This document shows, one piece after another, positions 24,601 through 32,950 of a stretch of 38,971 bases of DNA (position 1 is the stretch's first letter; each line of letters opens with the position of its first letter). The position numbers were made by a program, and so were the translations under genes. The stretch lies in the IMG/VR virus record IMGVR_UViG_3300044630_001509, positions 1 to 38,971 of that record; one strand, written 5' to 3'. The stretch comes from a virus. The notes beneath the pieces were generated by a model. The model was not told the DNA's origin. It did no database searches and saw nothing but the letters and a program-made list of their open reading frames with translations.

Positions 24601-27600
24601 GTGTTATTGGTTTTCCGTCGCCTTTAAGTACTTGATAATCGTAAAATCCATCAAGAATGTTATCAGCCACTCCCACAGGAATAGTAACGTCTAATTTTTG
24701 TGCAGCGGGACTTAGTGTAATCAATGATCCCACAGCCCAATTATGTCTGGTCCAGAACATAAATTCTTTACAGCTGGTTAGCCAATCCTGTGCCACTTGA
24801 TTTTCAGCATCATATCTATCAAATTTAAATCCCTGGGATTTGAGATATTCTTCATAGCCTAATAAGAAATCAACAACTTCTTGTACAGCGGTCAATTTAG
24901 TCCCATAACTTAATTTTTTAACAGCTCTATTGAAATTTCTTCTTCTGAATGCTTCAACTGCGCCTATCAATGGCAGTTTAGGTAATTTTTTCCATAAAGT
25001 ATTGTCAAACTCAGTACCGGCTGTATGTGTCTTCAACGCTCTATAGAAAGTATTGTTTAATCTACAAATCTGTCCATTATTGAACTGCTTTCCTGCTTCC
25101 CAGTTAACAAAAGTTTCTGACACACCTCCTACAGATATTAGCGGATCCTTTTGATTAGGTGACACATCGGTATAATTGAAATATGGCGTTGAATCATCAT
25201 AACCTGTGATAATCCAGCCACCTTCTGTTTTTTCTAAAATAACTCCGCTGTAGGTTACATTAGAGATTGGTGCACTGACATTAAAAATTATATCATAATT
25301 TTCTGGCGGTACAAATACACTGCTGCTGACTGATTTTGGACTCTTAGAGTCTAAAAGATATCTCTGTTGACCTTTGTCAACGAACCCACTTAACCGTGTA
25401 GTCAGTCTTACATCAAGATTTTTTATTTTTCTAGTAACTTCGTCTATGGGCACGCCGATTGATTTTGCATAATCTACAAGATAGTTTAACAATCCAGCAG
25501 TTTGATCACTGCCGGCCACAGGCATCACAATATCATTTAATGTGATAAAGAGATCTGTGGTTTTATGCACAGTTTGACCTAGCTTGTTTAATTTCACTCT
25601 AGATCTATCAAGACTGTCATTGATAAAATCAAATGGTTTCATCAAGCACATTGCTATTGTAACAGCGAATGGCCATTCTGAGCTAGCTCTCCAAGCATAT
25701 TCAACTGGTGCAATATCACCAAGGACAAACAAACCTTGATTATTAATTAGTGCAAAGTCGCCTGCGAGATTTGAATCCAGTGGACTTAAAAGTTTACCGT
25801 CGCCGTCAACTGGAATATGTGACATCAGAGATGGTCTTTTATATCTGTCATAGATACCTTTACGATCTCCTTGGCGAATGATGCCGTCACGCAGATCTTC
25901 CCATAAAATTAAATTGTATTTGGTGTATGGTGCTGGTCCATATTCATCTTCCCACCATGTTGGCATTTCAGAAAAACCTAACATTTCCCAAGGGCAACGA
26001 TGAGGACGATCTGTGTCATAGAACCATTTATACACTCCTCTCCAATAGCCAGGCAAGCTCTGCAGACCCGTTGGATCAGTCATGTTGGTATAGGTATATG
26101 TGAAACTGTTTTCTGAATCGAAGGTCGTGTTAGCGGTGTAACTAATATTTGTGTTTTGTATCCACTTTAAAAATTCTTGATTTACCACGGCATCAAGTTG
26201 AGGTTTAGTATATAAAGCATTTCCATAATATCCACCAACAACTTTATCAATGCTAAACAAAGATTCATTATATTCTTGTTTGATATTATTGTATATTCTG
26301 TATTCTAATTCTAATAACAATTGATCTCGGAAATCATCATATGCAATAGTGATGCTGCCATCGTGTCCTTGTATGACTGTTTTCGGCTCTATATACGTGT
26401 CATCAACAAATTGCATAGGAGTATATTTTTTATACAATCCAATAGCTGTTGGAGTTGTGGGAATGTAATTTGTTGCTGTTGATACATATTCTCTGATTTC
26501 AATTAAATCGTTAATTGCTAAGGCTTTGCTGATAATAACAAAACCAAATGTAGAATTGAACTCGTAGTCTTTGGCATTCAATAATTGTTGATTGTTAATA
26601 TAAACATATACAGCTCTGCGACTAAGTTCTGTTAATGAGAATTTTGCAGAGAGAGCGAATGTGTTAATTCCGGTGTCTTCAACAATATATTTTATAGCTG
26701 TATAAGCACCGCTACCGATCATGTCACTGTCAGCAAACGCACTGTCTATGGTTTTTGTTCTGGTTAGATCTGCGATAATATCATCTACGAAATCTGCGAC
26801 ATTGTCGTTGTATGGCAATGTTGTAGCTCTATCTAAGAAATTATTTTTAAAGTTAGTATATGATTTCTTAGCATACTGCAGAGCCTTGATGACGTTATTT
26901 GTTTTATCACACAACAGGCTTACCGCAATTGGTGCTATCCCAGAATGATGCATGTATCTGGTACTGTAAGTGTTCCAAGATTTTCCAAACTCGTCTAATG
27001 GAATGTCTCGTAGATCATTTAGTCCTGGAACTACTCCAGTCCAATTAGGATTAAAATCCAATCCAGAATTCAAATGGTCAGCTGCTTGGCCAAGTGTCCA
27101 TTCCGCTACAGGTGCGTTAAGAGGATTTTTTTCTAACCCCATAGGTATTTCATAATACCCAGTGTCTGGCGGAACATCGGTTACTAATTTAATAGATATA
27201 ATGTCATTTACTTCGAATGTTTTTTCACTGAAAATAAATTTGTTAAAATCTCGGGTGTACGGGCTTTTAAATATTCCGCCATTGAGATAGAATCTAATTT
27301 CATAATCGCTATCGCTTTCTATTTCATTCCAATCAATAATAGTAAGTGTTAGAGTATTGGTAGGTTCTGTTATTATTACGCTGTCTATTAATGGCATTAG
27401 ATATTTTCTAGAAGTATCTATCCATCCATTACCCCAGCCGCCATAGCCTCCAGAATCATCTAGATAATAAAAACCTGTGGCTATTCTTCGAGTTACGGTC
27501 TCAGTGCCTTCTTTGTATCTAAAGGTATCAGTATCCCAATTAAAATGAAACAACAAATCGCCAATGTTATTGATATTAAGATAAGCTAATGGAAATCCTA

Positions 27601-29512
27601 ATTTAGAATCTATCGGTCCTGTTCCAACTTTATACCCTACGATTTCAGAACCAACAAATGTACTTTCGGGATATCTTTCTGGATCTGCAAAACTTATGCC
27701 ATCGGCATCGTATACATCAAATAAAGGAGCTTGATTTACTTTGGTTTTTTCTTGACTTTTAACCCATGCAGTGCCGTTAAAGTGGAACATTAGTCCTGCA
27801 TTTTTTGAACCACGTCGAATCAGTACACACTCACCTTCTGCGGAATCGCTGTCTGCTGGTTCCGCTAGGTGAATTTGTTTTTTTCCGTTGTGCATGATAA
27901 ACTGCACTTGATAAATTTTATTATTTGTTAAATCATCTTCGTCTGCAACGACTAAAATTCTTGCACCTTCAAATAGTGATTCTCCGTCGATGCTGTAACC
28001 TGTACTACCTTCAATGTTAGTTAAAACATCGGTGGTGTAATCGTCAATATAGTCAACTGTTTGTTTTGCGATACGTCCATGATTGAATAATTGTATGCCT
28101 GGTAAAAATTCAAAGATTGGACGTTTAGCTCTAGCAGTTTCCGGAGCAGAGAAATCTTCTCCTCGTAACTGATGTGCGTATTCTAGAACTTGGCGATGAA
28201 ACCAACGATTATATCGTGTCCAAGGGTTGAGATCTATGCTATCTCTACTAACAACAATGTAATCTTGTTCTGTAGGATATGTACTAGCATCATCAAAGGG
28301 TTCTGTGTCAAATCCCGCATTATCAAAAACTATTTCAGGTACAGTTTTTGCCAGTTTAGGGATAACCAAATCATCCCAGTTAACCACATTAATCTTAACA
28401 CCTACGTTTTCGATCACCCAACGGCCTGTGGCATATTTTGCTGGGGTTACATTGCCTTTGAATTCTACAATCAATCCCGTGGTAAACTTGACTCCATTAC
28501 CGCTGGTGTATGTTTCTTTACCTATGACTTCTTTTTCAACATCAACGAAAGTATTTGATTCGATGTTAGCAATTACAATACGACCAAATCTATCAGGTGT
28601 TATATTTCCTTGATAGAACAGTACATCTGGCGAATCATAAGGAACTTTAAATTCTAGAATGCCGTTTTCGACACCGTTATTGGTCACACCGTTGTTATAG
28701 TCAAGTGCTGTTCCTGTGGATATATCTTCTACGTATGTCCAATTGCTGTTTTCTGTAGATATGGTACTGTCGTCACCTTGTAAAATATCGGTATTAGCTT
28801 TCCATAATTTGCCGTCGTACACTGCAAACTGCCCTGCGGCATAGGCTCTGTTAGGATTGAATATCAGCGAACCAGTATCATAATTGGTTCTAATAACAAA
28901 TCCCTCTTGAGGACAGTTAACTTTAAACTTATAGGTTTCGCCACGATATAATGTCAGAGTAGGATTATTAGTATATCCATCCGGACTTAGAATAAATGAA
29001 TTTACACCTAGCTTGACACCGTATTGACTGCCCACTGTGCGAGGTTGTCCATAAACATCAACTGGTGGTGGTCCTTCTGGTATCCAATAACATTCGAGGA
29101 AGTTTACATATTTGTCGCAGTGCTTAGGAGGATTCCAACTGTAGTGATCCTGTGATGTTATTAGATTATCACGCTCATCATTGTTGCCAAAGAATTTTAA
29201 TTGATTTTTAAAGTCAATAAAGTCATAAAATTTTTCCACAGACCCATCATCTTTTTTAACAACGACTCCTGGTTCTAATTGATATCGACTTCTTAGTGTA
29301 TTATCAGAATCTAGGTAAACATCTGGGCTACGATATGTCTTGCCATATCTACGACCAATATATCCTACTAATTTTTCTAATGATCCCGGTTGAACCAACG
29401 GATCAACTACCGCAGACATGAATTTGTCATTGGTTTCTGATCTAAATATCGAAGGCAACAGGTCTACTGTTTTTCTAATCGGTAATCCGCTTTTTGGAAA
29501 TTTATCTGCCAT
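15647..29512 (-). CDS. Giant baseplate/virion structural protein, 4621 aa
   Basis: This is one uninterrupted frame of nearly 13.9 kb, in the position occupied by genes 7-10 in T4. The N-terminus (MADKFPKSGLPIRKTVDLLP) and region ~60-150 (RYQLEPGVVVKK, SQDHYSWNPPKHCDKYVNF) match a type I recall from very large T4-like cyanophage structural proteins. Visible modules are: chitin-binding-type-3-like units near 219, 1471, 1726, 2207, 2346 and 2470 (Y..GD.V.Y.G.LW pattern); a six-repeat propeller-like block at ~2170-2760 (FG.S......G..LAVGSP); GxGY/GNGTGA repeats near 3155-3200 and 3509-3571; and a C-terminal series of DG.T...F.L beta units from ~3760 to the end. It probably forms the wedge backbone and peripheral baseplate. 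One base separates it from gp6. Confidence 0.85.
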   Translation of the reverse strand: MADKFPKSGLPIRKTVDLLPSIFRSETNDKFMSAVVDPLVQPGSLEKLVGYIGRRYGKTYRSPDVYLDSDNTLRSRYQLEPGVVVKKDDGSVEKFYDFIDFKNQLKFFGNNDERDNLITSQDHYSWNPPKHCDKYVNFLECYWIPEGPPPVDVYGQPRTVGSQYGVKLGVNSFILSPDGYTNNPTLTLYRGETYKFKVNCPQEGFVIRTNYDTGSLIFNPNRAYAAGQFAVYDGKLWKANTDILQGDDSTISTENSNWTYVEDISTGTALDYNNGVTNNGVENGILEFKVPYDSPDVLFYQGNITPDRFGRIVIANIESNTFVDVEKEVIGKETYTSGNGVKFTTGLIVEFKGNVTPAKYATGRWVIENVGVKINVVNWDDLVIPKLAKTVPEIVFDNAGFDTEPFDDASTYPTEQDYIVVSRDSIDLNPWTRYNRWFHRQVLEYAHQLRGEDFSAPETARAKRPIFEFLPGIQLFNHGRIAKQTVDYIDDYTTDVLTNIEGSTGYSIDGESLFEGARILVVADEDDLTNNKIYQVQFIMHNGKKQIHLAEPADSDSAEGECVLIRRGSKNAGLMFHFNGTAWVKSQEKTKVNQAPLFDVYDADGISFADPERYPESTFVGSEIVGYKVGTGPIDSKLGFPLAYLNINNIGDLLFHFNWDTDTFRYKEGTETVTRRIATGFYYLDDSGGYGGWGNGWIDTSRKYLMPLIDSVIITEPTNTLTLTIIDWNEIESDSDYEIRFYLNGGIFKSPYTRDFNKFIFSEKTFEVNDIISIKLVTDVPPDTGYYEIPMGLEKNPLNAPVAEWTLGQAADHLNSGLDFNPNWTGVVPGLNDLRDIPLDEFGKSWNTYSTRYMHHSGIAPIAVSLLCDKTNNVIKALQYAKKSYTNFKNNFLDRATTLPYNDNVADFVDDIIADLTRTKTIDSAFADSDMIGSGAYTAIKYIVEDTGINTFALSAKFSLTELSRRAVYVYINNQQLLNAKDYEFNSTFGFVIISKALAINDLIEIREYVSTATNYIPTTPTAIGLYKKYTPMQFVDDTYIEPKTVIQGHDGSITIAYDDFRDQLLLELEYRIYNNIKQEYNESLFSIDKVVGGYYGNALYTKPQLDAVVNQEFLKWIQNTNISYTANTTFDSENSFTYTYTNMTDPTGLQSLPGYWRGVYKWFYDTDRPHRCPWEMLGFSEMPTWWEDEYGPAPYTKYNLILWEDLRDGIIRQGDRKGIYDRYKRPSLMSHIPVDGDGKLLSPLDSNLAGDFALINNQGLFVLGDIAPVEYAWRASSEWPFAVTIAMCLMKPFDFINDSLDRSRVKLNKLGQTVHKTTDLFITLNDIVMPVAGSDQTAGLLNYLVDYAKSIGVPIDEVTRKIKNLDVRLTTRLSGFVDKGQQRYLLDSKSPKSVSSSVFVPPENYDIIFNVSAPISNVTYSGVILEKTEGGWIITGYDDSTPYFNYTDVSPNQKDPLISVGGVSETFVNWEAGKQFNNGQICRLNNTFYRALKTHTAGTEFDNTLWKKLPKLPLIGAVEAFRRRNFNRAVKKLSYGTKLTAVQEVVDFLLGYEEYLKSQGFKFDRYDAENQVAQDWLTSCKEFMFWTRHNWAVGSLITLSPAAQKLDVTIPVGVADNILDGFYDYQVLKGDGKPITPNLINVNRTFQNITVETANTEEGIYYLKLYYVLKEHVTIFDDRTVFNDILYDKTTGYRQERIKSQGFRTVDWDGDYTSPGFLFDNVNIQAWQPFTDYRLGDIVSYRSYNWTSLVNQLGVEEFKPVNWSKLDSTPEKQLVANFDYKVNQFEDYYDTTSSGIGENQRALARHSVGYQTREYLQNISEDPVTQFRLYQGFIREKGTANAVTKIFNKLSRTADACELNEEWAFRVGRLGGIDQLKEIEIRLEKDKFQINPQPILVLETEPNNILDQYYRIVGSDFSIQPIPFTTHINPTSTEAEPVRTAGYVKTNQIDFVVASRDDILNIDINSVIENDHIWITFDNYTWSVLRYNQSPIITITTVTRSETDVTITLDRRHNFVVEDIVGFKEITNLEGFFRITAVGEFTITVEVSSTAQDPLFDNSTIAYIYTLTPARFASYDVLDFQQSAILKDGSKLWIDNNGTNSWEVIEKKKQFVEKQLTEYGTTSPLYTGSKVLYIDNLKQTISSIPGSGYVMSYIENSSGLILKQIIAPPAGFESGVLGSFGKSMAVSPDNRWLIIGSPNASGIRSNYKGTFNPSATYLTDDIVVYAGKLWKSLATNVGDGSSINLDTNDWAPATSIPAFSAGTAPGYTNQGMISIYQWENQSWSLKSSFVSPRANNDELFASDITIGQSGNTYYMAVSAVESLDGRGRVYLYTYNGTEWKHLENQNYKGIYDPVSTAYYAGEIVWYDSALWMCLEDSTHGDGSTISVESSGWQRMDPISTHNSLPTNIAIDDDGSTLGNLLETQVGILSNSQLAELIKIGDKFGTSISMNRDGSVLAVGSPFSDGQYFPNFRGVWRPDIEYIEGDVVRYQTGYYKLVQRLGESLDSTTRSYNEAPDLGQPWDNVGDSTGESSGKVFIYQRSLAGIYELKQTVTSGSMIDLNDIDSGTTPISAGDQFGWSLDLDYSGTTLLVTSPKADINFQNQGSAYILRTDSFAGIEYRLKQKLESFEIYPNEYFGQSASISYNGDRIAIGANNSPYSLPTRFDITQGTTFDQSRTRFVDRKGYSGAVYVFEKKDENYFLVEKLEATLSPFESFGFSVDCSHSAIAVGSPDYIAPATHGTVLAYDGPKTGIVRLFRKDPLVNSWNTLEARKAVVDTTEIKSIELYDNVKNVKIQDIDYVDNAKLKILNIAEQEIKFKTIYDPAVYTIGTDEQAVDTTTAWAERYVGELWWDLSTAKWKYYEQGDAAYRTGNWNSLAHGASIDVYEWVETLLLPSEWAALADTNDGISQGISGQPLYPNNTVYTIKELINPNTGLATSTLYYYWVRNKTITPSGKPSRRIAASEVASAIENPAGSGVAFIALIDSDKFLTYNFESILASDTALLNIQYLKNKKQLNAIHNEYQLLTEGLADSLPTVSLETKWIDSLIGSDVVGNVIPDPKLPAKQKYGINFRPRQGMFIDRRRILKITIDKINTFLKKEPFLDIVPFDTLNDFEAAPSEVLNLYDQTVDNQVDLITIGTARVRQAVLSVNIIDNQVDNIVIVNSGFGYKKAPPIVIEGNGTGATARLSIDNQGRVISATVITKGRKYTSATAVVRQFSVLVNADETTNGFWSIYAWDDIRKTFYRSRTQAYDTTKYQFSEDWWAEGYGSTSRIVKEVVYFTLIPSVTVAIGDLIRITEYGSGSWAVFKKTADTNAYFFDNYKLVGRGAGTFQLSSSLWNNEQSGIGFDNTASFDTKSYDIDNSKELRIILDNIKNKLYIGEYAVEWNTLFFTAVRYAFAEQQYIDWAFKTSFLNATHIVGPLEQKLNYKNDNLASFQEYIQEVKPYRTTVREYSSKYSTTEPLGQAITDFDLPPTFSTAEGKIVPISTSNEEIQSYPWRWWLDNQGFGVTAIEVSNAGEGYTTVPNVLISGNGTGAKARAFVSNGEISGFEILDQGTGYTQTPTITLVGGNSTKPASAIAVLGDSKARTFGITVKFDRLSKQGTYIDLSQEQTFTATGFTAVFDLNYAPTRDKTKITITKDNQVVLNDEYIINLYTSTTDTYSLLKGKLIFVTVPEAGSIIKVAYEKNDSLLDAVNRIEKFYAPSSGMRGKELSQLMTGIDFGGVQIQGTTFDVTGGWDALPWFTDNWDSVEAAADYYVVCDGSTTSVTLPFIPAVDQEINIYLKRAGTGIARDIDTLGPATAPTVVFVESTQAPAAVRIDSPYFILGDDSSTSVNPNAQMPTFIGDGVTNTVEIGDYIQTNVGDILIFRPVESDGSVTITDNNLLDTRLSGGTFAATGSTATSIAPNTIDGMYAIARGTLAEEISIDGDTFISPDQVPAPEENVPGQVLDSVSIKVFNNTRSGAAPLQSKTIISDGVTKIYDIDLEILESRSLLVYVNKIKQEYNSTDSTINYSIDFIAKQIEFTTAPAAGAVIEIIEVGLGGVTLLDYQEFVADGTTSLFLTGANYSDTSAVLVTVNGEYEDVGFTDSTGVVTTAGKTLIRFGTNPSFRDVVKIICIGSVSDVDSTELPIVRVNRQSIQFEGSTRSFDLDTFVNLSRASAVSSMVVELNGIALRGVDTVYTTYDGITANVVLGVDPEEPAGAILSQNIKVFVNDELKTVIQDYTYNGTTKTVAIDPAILVEGDVVKIENDFRSQYAVVDNNLVIDADVAMIYDDIINVTWFSEYPSMGIVSDEYTGGKVNYYLPQTPLAASYVWVYKNGVRLTKDQDYYVSLPRSVLYLTANSTAADLIKVVTFGSDIYRAPSAFEIHKDMLNIYHFKRYSIGAVELAKDLNYYDQEITVNDGSLLGEPIVSRNVPGIITVNGERIEYNSKVGNVLSKLRRGSFGTAIPVLHATGSVVADVGPRETVPYNETQDRQDFVSDGSSLLVGPLDFTPVQGTRTTWYRSTIPTTHGPCDQVEVFAAGKRLRKDPLAVYDETLGASSPAADTQLEAEFAVDGVANYIRLTTAIPAGTRISVIRRTGKVWYDRGETTASAGESLLENTTPMAEFIAKRTTKLPE

Positions 29513-29513
29513 A

Positions 29514-32500
29514 TTATGTTGTGGTTACAATACTATTAATAGGTGCTCTAACCTCAGATGCGGTTATCGCAGAAACTATCACTATGTCATCTACTGTGGC
29601 GCCGTTAACAAAAATCTCATCTGGACCACTCTGTATTTCAAACAGACTACCAAATGACTGGCTTGTCTGTCTTGGAACTATTATTATGTTGCTGATATCG
29701 GGTGCTACTTGATTCAGCACATAAGTAACTAATTCGCTGAGATAAAATCTATCACCAAAATCCCAGTTTGCGATATCAAAAAATTCATTAATGGCAGTGA
29801 CTATTCTAACTTTTAATTCATTATCATTAATTGTTTGTCCGGGATTTTTAACCACTTTAAATTGCGCCTGCAATTTTGTTTCTGCTTTTGATCCAAACAA
29901 TACTTTGTATTTCACAGGATGATAAATGATATCGTCGCTGATAGATTTAATAGCATCTAATTTGGTACCGAAGCTGATCTTTAAACTGTCGCTGTTTGGT
30001 GCTTCGGGTTCAGTATCTGTTACACCTGTTAGGTAAGTTCTAAATGCAGAATCATAGCTTCTAGTCAATAAGAAAATGTCAACGATATTACTTACACTAG
30101 GATCAATTCTTCTATCAACACTGGCGTTGTGTACATATTGAAATTTAAGATTGTCTCGTCCTATCACGCCTTTGTATGCACTTTCTAATATCAGCGTATT
30201 AGTTGTTCTATCAACACGTTTAACTTGATCTTCTGCAGAATCATAAAAATATATCAACTGACCATCTATATAATCAGAAATTGTAATCAGCGATTCTCTT
30301 TCAACTATCAATATTAAATTATCTGAATTGTCCACTAATTGATATACCTGAGAACCAGCCTCGTCAATTATTTCTTCAAAGAACAAATAGTTTAATTGTG
30401 TGTCTTCGCCTACTATCTGTTCAAAGGCTTCGGGATTATCCACAACACCATCATCGTCTCGATCAGAGAATGCCACTTTAATTTCTATAGAACTTTCATA
30501 GCCATCATCAAATTTAATTGTGTCATCGATTTCAAAAGTAAAATCGTTGCTGATAGGAACAGCCGATCCTGTGCTAGATTTATTGATTCCTAGAACCTTC
30601 ACTTGATCTTTGACCACTCGTCCTAGGCTGTCGTTGTATTGTTTTTCATTAGCATCAAAATAAAATCTATTTTGTTCCACGCTACCAAACACATAATTTA
30701 ATCCACGGATTCGTATTACATATTGATCTACGTCTTTCACAAATGCCAATATCCAAGATGCATCTAAATTACTGTTTGTAGCATCTCCCGCTTTACCTAA
30801 ACTGAAATTAGATACTAGATCTAAATCGCTGGCGGAGATTATTTTCCAGGTTGAAGTAGCTACATCAAATCTCAGACCAAAGTTTAATTCTTGGAATATC
30901 TGATTAACGATTTCTGTTTCTAGTGCTGTAGGTAAATCATTAACAAACTTAGGAACGATTCGATTCGCTATCGCACCCGTTGGCACTGGATCATTAAAAG
31001 TTATTGGTCCAAGACCTGTAGTTAACACTCCTCTGCCGGCATTGGTACCGTCACCAACTATTCTTACAGTCTTAGTCCATAGTCTATCCGTTTGTTCCGA
31101 GTCGTTGGCATCAATCAATACTAGCTCGCCTTTTTTGAAAGCATATCCTGCAGGGGGAATAAATTTAATCAATGCACCCGGAGCGAGATATTTTAAGCTG
31201 CTGGTAGAATATACTCCTACCTTTAATAAAGAATTGTCAACCACGTTTTTAAAATATCCTGTGGCCATATTAACATCTGAAGTAACGCTCTGCCAAACAC
31301 TGTTTAAGTCTGTAAAAAGAATTTTATCAAATTTAGTGATATAGAAATTATATACATCTGTGTCAGTAAAAATAGGTTCAACACTACGTCTAATAAAATT
31401 TAATATTTCAATTCTACTAGTAAATTTAAAATTTAATTGACTTTCTACCTGTTCTTTATAGATAAACCCGTCATCAGCAAACACATTTATACTGCTGTAT
31501 TTTCCGCTGGCATCGAGTATATCAAAATTTCTACTAATACCACTAGATGTTCTGTTTATAGATTTAATTTTCAATATGTCTTGAGAACTAGATAACGGCG
31601 CAAGATTATAGTCTTCGCCTGTGATCATTCTATTCTGTGTATAATATACTGCAGGAGCATTAGTTCTAATTGAATCAATATCTTCCGATGCAGCACTAGA
31701 TGACACCGAATATTGTAGAGCTAATCCCACAGTTAATGTCTGAGACTGCCCGTTCCTACTAACATACGGAATTGAAATATTAATTCCTCGCAACTCTGCA
31801 GGAGCAATAGTATAGCTTAATCCGTTACTGACTCTATAATAAGCACGAAATGCACCTTGTGGTAGATTACCGTATACTCCATCGGCAAATGCTAGATTAA
31901 TTCTGTCTTCTTCTTTGGTTTCAACTGCAAAAATGTTTCTAATATCTTGTGTCAAACTGTTATAAGCGATATTGTTACCAATTAAACTGACAACTTGCGT
32001 CCATTGGTCTAATTGATTACCGCTGCTTCCGAGACTGAATAACCATACATCATCATTGTTAATATTTGCACTATCAACTGCAACTGTTTCGTTAGTTGTT
32101 GGAACATCTATAGAAAAATCTGCAAGTTCTAAACTGCCTTGTTTGAACATTAGATAAAATCCAGTGTTCTGGCTTCCTGGCCCTTTGCCGTCGTTGCGAT
32201 ATATGAATCCTAATTGATTTCCTGGTACAGGTGGTTCTTCATACACTGCATCACTGTCTTTGAATGCTGTGCTGACTATTTCAAAGGTCATAGATCTTGC
32301 CGCTACTGTTTTATTGAATGTATAAATTGGAACATCGGTGCTGGTTGTCTTGAATCTATATTGTTCTGTGGGAATTCCCTGTATTGTTCCAGATCCTTGG
32401 CTGCGACCAAATTCTGTATTATCGGCCATGGCTGCATTGAGAATTGTGATAAACTGTTCTAACCAGTTGGTATTGGTTGGGTCATTCCATGATACTATTT

Positions 32501-32918
32501 GATTAGAGAGATTTTTACCGTTTGAATCTAATAACTCTTCTGTGGTCGTTACGCTGGAAAATTTAATTAATCCGTTGGCCGCTATGTTTCTTTTAGCATT
32601 GTAGCTGAGCATGCGAGCCAGGCGCAAAACGCTTTCTTTACGTTCTGCTAGTTCGATGAAATTTTCTCTCGATGCTAGGTCAATACGGAAAGCTAGACTT
32701 TGTCCTAAAAATGCCACTGCATCAATAAGAGCCATGTATTCCGATGATTCGATATAATCATTAAAATCTTCTGGATAATTCTCTCTTAGATAAGTGATAA
32801 TAACCCTACGTAGATTTTCAAAGTCATATGATTTAAAATCAGCATTCTTAAATGTCTGATAGACTCTGGTCCAATCTTCATTGAGTATTAGGTTATTTTG
32901 TCTACTAGTTGTTGTCAT
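29514..32918 (-). CDS. 6: Baseplate wedge protein gp6 (baseplate J-like C-terminus), 1134 aa
   Basis: This is the wedge ring protein that links neighbouring wedges around the hub. The N-terminus (NEDWTRVYQTFKNADFKSYD, then LRENYPEDFNDYIESSEY and ASRENFIELAERKESVLRLA) matches the pattern I recall for gp6 of T4-like cyanophages. The last ~180 residues have the J-like arrangement: VKYKVLFGSKAETKLQAQF, ELKVRIVTAINEFFDIANWD, FYLSELVTYV and FGSLFEIQSGPDEIFVNGAT. At 1134 residues it is much longer than T4 gp6 (about 660), with the extra material in the middle. AGGAA sits seven bases before the ATG. It lies between gp25 and the giant protein. Confidence 0.8.
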   Translation of the reverse strand: MTTTSRQNNLILNEDWTRVYQTFKNADFKSYDFENLRRVIITYLRENYPEDFNDYIESSEYMALIDAVAFLGQSLAFRIDLASRENFIELAERKESVLRLARMLSYNAKRNIAANGLIKFSSVTTTEELLDSNGKNLSNQIVSWNDPTNTNWLEQFITILNAAMADNTEFGRSQGSGTIQGIPTEQYRFKTTSTDVPIYTFNKTVAARSMTFEIVSTAFKDSDAVYEEPPVPGNQLGFIYRNDGKGPGSQNTGFYLMFKQGSLELADFSIDVPTTNETVAVDSANINNDDVWLFSLGSSGNQLDQWTQVVSLIGNNIAYNSLTQDIRNIFAVETKEEDRINLAFADGVYGNLPQGAFRAYYRVSNGLSYTIAPAELRGINISIPYVSRNGQSQTLTVGLALQYSVSSSAASEDIDSIRTNAPAVYYTQNRMITGEDYNLAPLSSSQDILKIKSINRTSSGISRNFDILDASGKYSSINVFADDGFIYKEQVESQLNFKFTSRIEILNFIRRSVEPIFTDTDVYNFYITKFDKILFTDLNSVWQSVTSDVNMATGYFKNVVDNSLLKVGVYSTSSLKYLAPGALIKFIPPAGYAFKKGELVLIDANDSEQTDRLWTKTVRIVGDGTNAGRGVLTTGLGPITFNDPVPTGAIANRIVPKFVNDLPTALETEIVNQIFQELNFGLRFDVATSTWKIISASDLDLVSNFSLGKAGDATNSNLDASWILAFVKDVDQYVIRIRGLNYVFGSVEQNRFYFDANEKQYNDSLGRVVKDQVKVLGINKSSTGSAVPISNDFTFEIDDTIKFDDGYESSIEIKVAFSDRDDDGVVDNPEAFEQIVGEDTQLNYLFFEEIIDEAGSQVYQLVDNSDNLILIVERESLITISDYIDGQLIYFYDSAEDQVKRVDRTTNTLILESAYKGVIGRDNLKFQYVHNASVDRRIDPSVSNIVDIFLLTRSYDSAFRTYLTGVTDTEPEAPNSDSLKISFGTKLDAIKSISDDIIYHPVKYKVLFGSKAETKLQAQFKVVKNPGQTINDNELKVRIVTAINEFFDIANWDFGDRFYLSELVTYVLNQVAPDISNIIIVPRQTSQSFGSLFEIQSGPDEIFVNGATVDDIVIVSAITASEVRAPINSIVTTT

Positions 32919-32935
32919 TGTCAGTTCCTATATCA

Positions 32936-32943
32936 TATTTACC
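32936..32943 (-). promoter_or_regulatory. Weak late-promoter-like box GGTAAATA upstream of gp6
   Basis: The minus strand reads GGTAAATA in the 41-base gap between gp25 and gp6, matching six of eight T4 late-box positions but not the NATAAATA form. A start from it would leave only about a dozen leader bases. It is listed as a possibility only. Confidence 0.2.
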
Positions 32944-32950
32944 AAACAAA

